64,000 nt of DNA. It comes from Mariniphaga sp041684965 (lineage in GTDB: Bacteria; Bacteroidota; Bacteroidia; Bacteroidales; Prolixibacteraceae). The stretch lies in contig JAWLGR010000005.1 of assembly GCA_041684965.1 (NCBI GenBank), positions 124,001 to 188,000 on the forward strand, given 5' to 3'. Shown here in pieces: positions 45,481 to 52,844 of the stretch (the stretch's first letter is position 1; each line of letters opens with the position of its first letter). The notes under the pieces were generated by a model. The model searched no databases. It saw only the letters and a list, made by a program, of their open reading frames with translations, and had not been told where the DNA came from. Made by a program: the position numbers and the translations under genes.

Positions 45481-45579
45481 ATTGTATGGTTTTTAATATA
45501 AATTCTGCATTTCATTTTTAAAATCTTTAAGGTATTTAGGGTGAAAAACGAACTTAAAGTTAAGCATAAAATGTAAATT

Positions 45580-46920
45580 TTAGAATTCCAAAATAGCAAC
45601 GGTTTGCTTTCCCGGAATGGATTCCATTTTCAGGCTGCCGCCGTGCAAGAGCATAATCTGGCGTGAGAGGCTGAGGCCGATGCCGTTGCCCGATTCCTTG
45701 GCAGTAAAGAAGGGAATAAAAATTTTGTCCATCAGTTCTTCAGGAATTCCCGGACCGTTGTCTGCCACTGTTATCTGAATCCTGCCAGCATCGTTAAGGG
45801 ATGCTCTGATTCTGATGGTTCCCCCGGGCATATCTTTCAGGGCTTCCTCTGAATTCTTTACCAGGTTTATCAGCACCTGCGAGATCTGCTTTTTATCGGC
45901 AAGTACCTTGAGGTCGGGAGGGGCCACCTCACGGGTAATCGGGATGTTATTGCCGGGGGGTAAGGTATTAATTAAGGTGATGGTATTATCCAGCAGCTGT
46001 TCCAGACTAACCGGTTTTTTTTCGGGTGGCGGTATGTGGGTAAGCTTCCGGTAATTTTCAACAAAGCTGATGAGCCCTGCACCCCGTTCGTTGATTACTT
46101 CAAGTCCTTTAATGGTGTTATTAATTACTTTTTCTGATGGCATAGCACCATTGAGGCCGGTATAGTATTCAAGAATGGTTTCTGACAGGGAAGTAATGGG
46201 CGCTACCGAATTCATGATTTCGTGGGTAAGTACCCTGATGAGCTTAATCCAGCTTTCGAGCTCCTTCACCTCCATTTCGTTTTTTACGTCGTGGAAGGCG
46301 ACCAGCAGCAGGTTTTCCCGTACTGTTTTGAACTGGGTTGATTTCACCGACAGTTGCCGTGTTTGTTTTTTGCCGCGGAAGGTTACCAGCTTTTGGTCGC
46401 CTGGCTGCAGTTCCTTTACAGCAATAAAGAGGTTTTTATCGATGCGCATCAGCTGATTGATGTGAGTCAGCGACTCATAAGCCAGCAGGGTGCGGGCGGC
46501 ATTATTTGATAAGATGATGTGTCCCTTTTCATTGTAAACAATAATACCTGCTGACACATGCTCCAGAATAGCCTTAAAATATTGCTCCTGTTCCTGCAGT
46601 TCGAACCGGATGGTTTTAATGAGTTCGTTTATCCGGTTCAGGCTGCTGTTCAGATCATTTAAAGCTTTATTTCCTGTGTTAACGGAGAAACGAAGCGTGG
46701 AGTCTTCATTTTTCACGGCTTCGAAAAAATAGGCTATCTGCCGGTTGGTGCGGTTTAAAAAATGGATAAGTCCGATTACCTGCGACAAAAAGAGAATTAG
46801 AAAAAGGATGCCCGGAAGAAAAGCATTTCTGCTGAAAAAGAACCAACCGGCAGTAAGCGCGGTGGCTGCCAGGAGCAGGCAACGGAAGACGATATTCAGG
46901 TAAAGGTTTTTACTGGCCAT
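45580..46920 (-). CDS. NtrY-like sensor histidine kinase
   Basis: 446 residues. Two adjacent N-terminal membrane helices (CLLLAATALTAGWFFF; GILFLILFLSQVIGLIHFL) with almost no periplasmic loop, so it probably senses from the membrane or cytoplasm. A PAS-like domain (GIIVYNEKGHIILSNNAARTL) follows. The phosphoacceptor is H233 in THEIMN. ATPase boxes include VLINLVKNSEEAL, DNGPGIP and GNGIGLSLSRQI. Its start lies next to the stop of the sigma-54 regulator gene, which it should phosphorylate. Likely control of the divergent exporter operon. Confidence 0.9.
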   Translation of the reverse strand: MASKNLYLNIVFRCLLLAATALTAGWFFFSRNAFLPGILFLILFLSQVIGLIHFLNRTNRQIAYFFEAVKNEDSTLRFSVNTGNKALNDLNSSLNRINELIKTIRFELQEQEQYFKAILEHVSAGIIVYNEKGHIILSNNAARTLLAYESLTHINQLMRIDKNLFIAVKELQPGDQKLVTFRGKKQTRQLSVKSTQFKTVRENLLLVAFHDVKNEMEVKELESWIKLIRVLTHEIMNSVAPITSLSETILEYYTGLNGAMPSEKVINNTIKGLEVINERGAGLISFVENYRKLTHIPPPEKKPVSLEQLLDNTITLINTLPPGNNIPITREVAPPDLKVLADKKQISQVLINLVKNSEEALKDMPGGTIRIRASLNDAGRIQITVADNGPGIPEELMDKIFIPFFTAKESGNGIGLSLSRQIMLLHGGSLKMESIPGKQTVAILEF

Positions 46921-48285
46921 TTACAGGTTGTATTTTTTTATTTTATTATACAGTGTTTGACGTGTGATGCCCAATTGGTCGGCTACAGCCGAGAGGTTGC
47001 GGCTGTTTTTTTGCAGGCCGCGGGCAATCATCTTTTTTTCCAGCTCTTCTATGGTTCCGTCAAAAATATTTTCATTTTCAGGTTGGGTTGATTTGAAGAA
47101 GAAATCGCCTGGAGCCAGTTCAGCAGTATCGGACAGGATTACTGCTTTTTCGATGGTATGCTGCAATTCACGTATATTACCGGGCCAGTGATAGGCTGTT
47201 AATTTTTTCAGCGCTCCATCTGAAAGGGAAGTACAGGGCTTCCGGTATTTCGAACAGTATACCTTCTGGAAATGACTGGCAATGGCCGCGATGTCGTCTT
47301 TACGGTCACGCAGGGGAGGGATTTCAATGTGGATGGTATTTATCCGGTAGAGGAGGTCTTCGCGGAACTGACCTTCTGCCACCATCTCATCAAGGTTTTG
47401 GTTGGTGGCACATATCAGCCGGATATCGACCGGCACAGGCTTATTGCTGCCCACAGGAGTTACCGTGCGGCCTTGCAGTACCGTCAGCAGTTTCGCCTGC
47501 AACAGTAGGGGGAGGTTTCCGATTTCATCGAGGAAGAGGGTACCTCCGGAGGCATTTTCAATTTTTCCTGTCCGGTCTTCCCTGGCATCGGTAAATGCTC
47601 CTTTTTTATGGCCAAATAATTCGCTTTCGAACAGAGTCTCGCTGATTGCACCCATATCAACTGTGACAAGTATTTCTCCGGCCCGTTTCGAAGTGCGGTG
47701 CAGCTCACGGGCTATCAGTTCCTTTCCTGTGCCATGCTCTCCGGTTATCAGTACATTGGCATCGGTCTGTGCCACCTTATGCACCAGGTTCAGAACCTCC
47801 AGCATCTGAGGTGAGGTGGCAATAAAATGATGTCCTTCCCTGTTGATTTCACTTTTCAATGCCTGCTCCTTATGCTTAAGCTGTTTTATTTCTTTCCTTG
47901 ATTGCTGCAGCTGATATACGTTCCGCAGGGTTGTTATAAGTTTATTATTGTCCCATGGCTTCAGTATGAAATCGGCAGCGCCTTGCTTTAGCGCTTTAAC
48001 GGCAAGCTCTACATCGCCATAGGCAGTGAACAGCACCACTTCCATATCAGGGCGCACTTCCCGGATCCGGGAAAGCCAGTACAAGCCTTCGTTGCCTGTG
48101 TTCACTCCTGGAGAAAAGTTCATATCGAGAAGCACAAGGTCAAACCTGCCGGTTTCGAGAAGAGCCGGCAGCTGTGCGGGGCTGGCAATGGTTTTTACCT
48201 CTTCAAAATCGTCCTGAAGCAAAATCCCGAGGGCACTTAGAATGCTTTTGTTATCATCGATAACGAGCAGGTTTCCTTTGGACAT
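46921..48285 (-). CDS. Sigma-54-dependent response regulator (NtrC family)
   Basis: 454 residues. Receiver domain with acidic D10-D11 and phospho-acceptor D54 (LVLLDMNFS), AAA+ domain with GEHGTGKE, the sigma-54 contact loop as GAFTDA (a common variant of GAFTGA) and an arginine-finger region. The Fis-type HTH at the C-terminus reads NLSAVADQLGITRQTLYNKIKKY. It activates promoters of the -24/-12 class. First gene of the pair with the kinase, divergent from the TolC-HlyD-ABC operon, whose upstream region has a matching promoter. Confidence 0.92.
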   Translation of the reverse strand: MSKGNLLVIDDNKSILSALGILLQDDFEEVKTIASPAQLPALLETGRFDLVLLDMNFSPGVNTGNEGLYWLSRIREVRPDMEVVLFTAYGDVELAVKALKQGAADFILKPWDNNKLITTLRNVYQLQQSRKEIKQLKHKEQALKSEINREGHHFIATSPQMLEVLNLVHKVAQTDANVLITGEHGTGKELIARELHRTSKRAGEILVTVDMGAISETLFESELFGHKKGAFTDAREDRTGKIENASGGTLFLDEIGNLPLLLQAKLLTVLQGRTVTPVGSNKPVPVDIRLICATNQNLDEMVAEGQFREDLLYRINTIHIEIPPLRDRKDDIAAIASHFQKVYCSKYRKPCTSLSDGALKKLTAYHWPGNIRELQHTIEKAVILSDTAELAPGDFFFKSTQPENENIFDGTIEELEKKMIARGLQKNSRNLSAVADQLGITRQTLYNKIKKYNL

Positions 48286-48723
48286 TCTATAAAAATATGT
48301 GGCTCATAAAGCCAGTTGTTTTCTGCTATTTCTATCCGTCGGTTAAAATCAACGGTAATATGGGTGCACTATCGGTAAGAATGTTTTTCAGGCTTAATTT
48401 TCTTTTTTTATTGCCGTTTGGCTTCAGCCAACGGTTTCATAAATTCACACATATATACCTGGCTTTAGCCACATTACTTTTTAATACCGGCTGCAATATT
48501 TTCTGCTACAATTATTGAGCAGGTGAATTTTAAGTCATCAGCTCAAAATGAATTCTTATTTCAAATGTAAATTAGATTCATTTCAAATCAAAGCATTGTC
48601 TAAATTTTTTACACCTGCTGTTTGATAATTTTACAGGGAAATGTTGTGCTGTAATATTATGTAGCTGTATTTCAGAAAGTTAAATATATGGCATTTAATT
48701 GGCCTGTTTTAGAATGAAAAGCA
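48286..48723. other. Divergent control region of two-component system and exporter
   Basis: 438 bases between the regulator gene (minus) and the TolC gene (plus). It contains the sigma-54 site at 48689-48703; upstream activator sites would be expected in the remaining 400 bases but no clear dyad was found by eye. A 73-codon frame at 48297 is not supported as a gene. Confidence 0.5.
48689..48703 (+). promoter_or_regulatory. Putative sigma-54 promoter (-24/-12)
   Basis: The sequence TGGCATTTAATTGGC has GG and GC separated by exactly 10 bases, as sigma-54 requires, and a consensus TGGCA at -24. The -12 half (TGGC rather than TTGC) is imperfect. Transcription would begin near 48715, leaving a short leader before either possible start codon (48724 or 48733). 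Location next to a sigma-54 activator gene adds support. Confidence 0.55.
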
Positions 48724-50097
48724 ATGATTCGGATGAATTTGAAATTTACATTTAAAATATTAATTGCAGTATTACTAATAACTGCCGGAGCTGCAAAAGC
48801 ACAAAAAGAATGGTCATTGGACGAATGCATCGCCTATGCGCTGGAGAATAATCTTGAGCTTGAATCACAGGCTCTGATAAACGCTTCGGGCAGGGAAATC
48901 TTTGAGCAGTCGAAAAGGAACAGGCTGCCTTATGTCAATGCAGGATCGTCCTATCGTATCAATTACGGAAAATCGGTTGACCCGAATACCAATGCCATTA
49001 TCAACAATAATTTTACGTCGAACAGTTATTCACTGCAGGGGGGATTTGTGCTTTTCGATGGGTTTATCAGGGGGAACTATACAGCATACACACGATTTAG
49101 GCATCTTGCAGGAATTGAACAGGGAAAAGCCCTGAAGACAGACATAGCTTTTGAGGTGATGAACAGCTTTCACAATGCACTTTATTACAGGGGGCTTCTT
49201 GAAATCGTAAAGGAGCAAAAGGCACTATCGGAGCTTAACCTTGAAAAAATAAGGAAGCAGTCGCAGGTAGGCATCAGTGCCCGCACCGAAATTCTGGAGA
49301 TTGAGGCCCGTCTGGCAGAAGAGGAATTGCTGGTGATACGGACAGAAAACAACCTGAGGTCATCCATTTTAGAACTAAAGCGGGTAATGAATTTTCCGGT
49401 CACCGGTGAACTGCAGTTGCAGGAACCTGAAGACATTGAATTCATTGCACCGGGAGGTTTTGCTGATGCCGACAGTATCTACAGGCTTGCCCTTGAGCAT
49501 CTGCCGGGAGTAAAGGCTAAGGATCAGCAGTTGAAGTCGGTGGAGAAGTTGCTGGCGATTGCACGGGGGAATTTTTATCCTTCCCTTTCCATTAACGGAG
49601 GCTACTATACAGGTTATTATGAAACCAATACCAACGCAGCCGGGCAGCCTGTATCGTTCAGAAATCAGTTAAGAAATAATGCCTCACAGTTGGTGGGGCT
49701 TTCGCTGTCCATCCCGCTTTTTAACCGGTTGAATACACGTTCTGAAGTAAAACTGGGAAAGCTGTCCCTTGAAAAAGGGCGGGTGGAACTGACCAATTAT
49801 AAGAACCAGTTGTATTACGAAATTGAATCCTACTGCCAGGAACTATCGGCCATGGCTGCAGAATTTACCCAGGCACAAAAACAAACCGAATCGAATGAGC
49901 TGGCTTTTGAAGTGGCTCAAAAAAAGAAAGAACAGGGCCTTTTTAATATAATTGACTTGTATACCAGCAAGAATTTATTGTCGAATGCACAGAGCGAATT
50001 GCTGCGTATCCGGCTGCAGTATCTTTTAAAGCGCAAAACAATCGATTTTTATATGGGCAAGCCGGTTTTTGGGCAGGATTTATTAAGTGATTTATAG
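48724..50097 (+). CDS. TolC-family outer-membrane efflux protein
   Basis: 457 residues. Signal peptide (LLITAGAAKAQ). Two repeats of the outer-membrane efflux fold with WSLDECIAYALENNLELE at the start, a long coiled helix (KQSQVGISARTEILEIEARLAE) and the matching second half (SLSINGGYYTGYYETN; KKKEQGLFNIIDLYTSKN). It should form the outer-membrane tunnel of a tripartite exporter with the HlyD-like and MacB-like proteins that follow. ATG 48733 is an equally good start. Confidence 0.9.
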   Translation: MIRMNLKFTFKILIAVLLITAGAAKAQKEWSLDECIAYALENNLELESQALINASGREIFEQSKRNRLPYVNAGSSYRINYGKSVDPNTNAIINNNFTSNSYSLQGGFVLFDGFIRGNYTAYTRFRHLAGIEQGKALKTDIAFEVMNSFHNALYYRGLLEIVKEQKALSELNLEKIRKQSQVGISARTEILEIEARLAEEELLVIRTENNLRSSILELKRVMNFPVTGELQLQEPEDIEFIAPGGFADADSIYRLALEHLPGVKAKDQQLKSVEKLLAIARGNFYPSLSINGGYYTGYYETNTNAAGQPVSFRNQLRNNASQLVGLSLSIPLFNRLNTRSEVKLGKLSLEKGRVELTNYKNQLYYEIESYCQELSAMAAEFTQAQKQTESNELAFEVAQKKKEQGLFNIIDLYTSKNLLSNAQSELLRIRLQYLLKRKTIDFYMGKPVFGQDLLSDL

Positions 50098-50156
50098 ATA
50101 GAAAAGATAAATAAGCGATCGTTGATTTTTTAAAAGAAAATAAAAAAGAATTGGCC

Positions 50157-51413
50157 ATGGGAATGGACAGGAAAATAGAAAAGAAAAAAGGCATCCGGTT
50201 AAAGCATGTATTTTATGGTATCGCAGGGCTGGCACTGGTTTTTTTAATGGTTAAAATGATTTCCGGATCTGGGGTTTCAACACTCCGGGTTGAGCGGGAT
50301 AAAATTACCATTGAGGAGGTGTTGTACGACGATTTTGATGATTTCATCCGCGCCAATGGATCGGTGGCCCCTATATCAATCATTTACCTTGATGCTGAAG
50401 AGGGAGGAAGAGTGAAGGAACGGCTGATTGAGGAAGGGGCAATGGTAAAGAAAGGCGATGTAATACTGGTACTTGAAAATAGGGGGCTTTATGAAAACAT
50501 CATGAACAGTGAATCGAACCTGGCACAGAAGCAGAATATGCTCCGGCAGACACGCATCAATTTTGAGACCCAGCAGATTCAGTCGAGGCGGAACCTGCTT
50601 GATTCGAATTATGAAATTATCAAAAAGAAAAGGCATTACGAACAACAGAAGTCGCTTTATACGGATGAACTGGTTTCACAGGAGAGTTACCTCCAGGCAA
50701 AGGAGGATTATGAGTATTCCGTGCAGGTTTTGGAGATCAATAAACTGAAGGCCGAAAATGATTCCATGATACGAGCCAGTGAAATGAAGCAACTGGAGCT
50801 GGATCTTGACAAAATGCAGCTTACCCTCGATTTGATTTATGAACGGCTCGATGACCTGCACGTAAAAGCACCGGTGGATGGGCAGCTGGGTATGCTTGAT
50901 GCTGAAATCGGGCAGAATATTGGAAAGGGCGTCAGGATAGGGCAGATTAATGTCCTTACCGATTACAAGGTGGAGGCATTTATTGACGAGCATTATATCG
51001 ACCGTGTCCGCCGTGATTTATCGGCAACCATTGAACGGCAGGGACAGCTTTACAACCTGACAGTGAAGAAGGTATATCCCGAAGTAAGAGACTCGCAGTT
51101 TAGAATTGATTTGGTGTTCTCCGGTGAGCGTCCCGATAACATTCGTACCGGACAGACCTATTACATCAACCTGCAGTTGGGTCAGCCTCAGAAATCGACC
51201 CTGGTAAAGCTTGGAGATTTCTTTAACAGCACTGGCGGTCAGTGGATTTATGTTGTTGACCAGTCAGGGGACGTGGCTGTGAAACGTAACATACAGGTAA
51301 GCCGTAAGAATCCGAAGTACTATGAGGTGCTTGAAGGCCTGGAGCCGGGAGAAAAAGTGATTACTTCAGGGTATGAGTTTTTTGGGGAGAATGACAGGCT
51401 GGTGCTGCGGTAG
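50157..51413 (+). CDS. HlyD/MacA-type periplasmic adaptor
   Basis: 418 residues from ATG 50157; an upstream TTG at 50151 is also in frame. One N-terminal membrane helix (FYGIAGLALVFLMVKM), a biotinyl-lipoyl-like half (YLDAEEGGRVKERLIEEGAMVKKGD), a long coiled-coil hairpin (about 110-220) and the barrel domains (HVKAPVDGQLGMLDAEIGQNI; GEKVITSGYEFF). It links the inner-membrane ABC transporter to TolC. It follows the TolC gene by 59 bases. The downstream ABC genes are separated by the four-helix-bundle cassette. Confidence 0.9.
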   Translation: MGMDRKIEKKKGIRLKHVFYGIAGLALVFLMVKMISGSGVSTLRVERDKITIEEVLYDDFDDFIRANGSVAPISIIYLDAEEGGRVKERLIEEGAMVKKGDVILVLENRGLYENIMNSESNLAQKQNMLRQTRINFETQQIQSRRNLLDSNYEIIKKKRHYEQQKSLYTDELVSQESYLQAKEDYEYSVQVLEINKLKAENDSMIRASEMKQLELDLDKMQLTLDLIYERLDDLHVKAPVDGQLGMLDAEIGQNIGKGVRIGQINVLTDYKVEAFIDEHYIDRVRRDLSATIERQGQLYNLTVKKVYPEVRDSQFRIDLVFSGERPDNIRTGQTYYINLQLGQPQKSTLVKLGDFFNSTGGQWIYVVDQSGDVAVKRNIQVSRKNPKYYEVLEGLEPGEKVITSGYEFFGENDRLVLR

Positions 51414-51420
51414 GAGCCAA

Positions 51421-51458
51421 GAGCACAGAGCAAAGGGCACAGAGCACAGAGCAAAGAG
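51421..51458. repeat. Short repeats flanking the four-helix-bundle cassette, inverted copy
   Basis: A tandem of GAGCACAGAGCAAAG-type units just after the adaptor stop. Positions 51441-51458 are the reverse complement of most of the 23-base direct repeat at 51574 and 52010. It marks the left side of the inserted cassette. Confidence 0.6.
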
Positions 51459-51573
51459 TTATGAGAAGAAGTACGGGTCATGTTATAGTTTGGAGTAGAG
51501 AAGAAAGTGATAGCTTTAGTTTGGGAATGAAAAAGATAAATAAATATTAATAAATAACTGCACTGAGCGGGCT

Positions 51574-51596
51574 CTATGCTCTTTGCTCTGTGCTCT
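51574..51596 (+). repeat. 23-base direct repeat, left copy
   Basis: Identical to 52010-52032. It is made of GCTCT-containing units (TGCTCTTTGCTCTGTGCTCT). With the right copy it brackets the four-helix-bundle gene exactly, as expected for a mobile cassette. Confidence 0.75.
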
Positions 51597-51608
51597 AAGC
51601 TTTATATT

Positions 51609-51995
51609 ATGGCAAATTTTAGGTTTATGAATTTGGAAGTTTGGAAAGAATCGATTGAAATGAATGATCGCCTGTTTGATTTGGCAGATATAATGAGTGA
51701 TGCCAGAAGTTATAAGGTAGCTGAGCAAATGAGAGGTGCTTCATTAAGCATATCCATTAATATCGCAGAAGGTTCAGGTTCATTTTCAGATAAGGATTTT
51801 GCCCATTTCCTTAATATCGCCCGGAGGTCGGTTTTTGAAACTGCAAATATTTCTTACGTTGCCTTCAGAAGGAAATTTATTGATCAAAAAGAACTCGACC
51901 AAATTTTAAATGGTCTGGATGCATTAAGTAGAAAAATTACAAATTTTAGAAAGACATTATTAAAAAATAAACTAAAGGCGCTGAGTCGTGTGTAG
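51609..51995 (+). CDS. Four-helix-bundle protein (23S rRNA intervening-sequence family)
   Basis: 128 residues from ATG 51609 (MANFRFMNLEVWKESIEM); the longer frame from 51576 begins inside the direct repeat and is rejected. Family landmarks: LEVWKESI, VAEQMRGASLSISINIAEGSG, FLNIARRSVFETAN. These proteins are encoded in 23S rRNA intervening sequences and as free cassettes; biochemical function is not settled. It sits inside an exporter operon, bracketed by 23-base direct repeats, with lower GC than its neighbours. Likely a recent insertion. Confidence 0.85.
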   Translation: MANFRFMNLEVWKESIEMNDRLFDLADIMSDARSYKVAEQMRGASLSISINIAEGSGSFSDKDFAHFLNIARRSVFETANISYVAFRRKFIDQKELDQILNGLDALSRKITNFRKTLLKNKLKALSRV

Positions 51996-52009
51996 GTGCC
52001 CTCCTGGCC

Positions 52010-52032
52010 CTATGCTCTTTGCTCTGTGCTCT
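52010..52032 (+). repeat. 23-base direct repeat, right copy
   Basis: Identical to 51574-51596. It ends 18 bases before the start of the ABC ATPase gene, so the cassette replaced or added the leader of that gene. Confidence 0.75.
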
Positions 52033-52050
52033 TTGCAAAAATAAAAGACA

Positions 52051-52746
52051 ATGATACGAACAGAAGAATTAACAAAAATCTTCCGTACAGAGGAAGTTGA
52101 AACTTACGCTTTGAACGAAGTTTCGTTACAGGTTAACAACGGCGAATTTGTGGCCATTATGGGGCCATCGGGTTGTGGCAAATCGACCCTGCTGAACATT
52201 GTTGGGTTGCTCGATAATCCAAGCGGCGGGAAGTACTTTTTCGACGATATTGAGGTTGGGGGTTATAAAGAACACCAACGCACCCACCTGCGCAAGGGGA
52301 ACATCGGGTTCGTTTTCCAGAGCTTTAATCTCATTGATGAGCTGACGGTATATGAGAACGTGGAGCTACCGCTGATTTATCTGAAGATGAAAGCCGGTGA
52401 ACGCAAAAAGCGTGTGAACGATGTACTGGAGCGAATGAAAATCGGGCACCGAAGCAAACATTTTCCGCAGCAATTGTCGGGCGGACAGCAGCAGCGTGTG
52501 GCCATTGCCCGTGCGGTAGTTGCCAATCCGAAGCTGATTCTCGCTGATGAGCCCACCGGTAACCTGGATTCAAAGAACGGAGTTGAAGTAATGAACCTGT
52601 TAACTCAGCTCAACCAGGAAGGGACTACCATCATCATGGTTACCCACTCCTTGCACGATGCCGGATTTGCTCACCGCGTTATCAACCTGTTCGACGGTGA
52701 GGTGATTACTGAAAATGTGAATGAGCCGATGGTGGCTATACTATAG
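52051..52746 (+). CDS. MacB/LolD-type ABC transporter ATPase
   Basis: 231 residues, a complete nucleotide-binding domain: Walker A G38-PSGCGKS-T46, Q-loop FQSFNLI, signature LSGGQQQRVAIARA, Walker B LILADEP, and H-loop MVTHS. It powers a mechanotransmission-type export or lipoprotein-transport machine with FtsX-like permeases. The partner permease follows after 98 bases that include a small hairpin (CCCGA-AGAAA-TCGGG). GC is visibly higher than in that permease gene. Confidence 0.9.
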   Translation: MIRTEELTKIFRTEEVETYALNEVSLQVNNGEFVAIMGPSGCGKSTLLNIVGLLDNPSGGKYFFDDIEVGGYKEHQRTHLRKGNIGFVFQSFNLIDELTVYENVELPLIYLKMKAGERKKRVNDVLERMKIGHRSKHFPQQLSGGQQQRVAIARAVVANPKLILADEPTGNLDSKNGVEVMNLLTQLNQEGTTIIMVTHSLHDAGFAHRVINLFDGEVITENVNEPMVAIL

Positions 52747-52844
52747 TGAATAATGCAACAAAAAGCTCTGACAACGCTCCCGAAGAAATCGGGGAAACGA
52801 TACGTAAAATGCAATATAGATGAAGTAACTTAAATATTCAGGTT

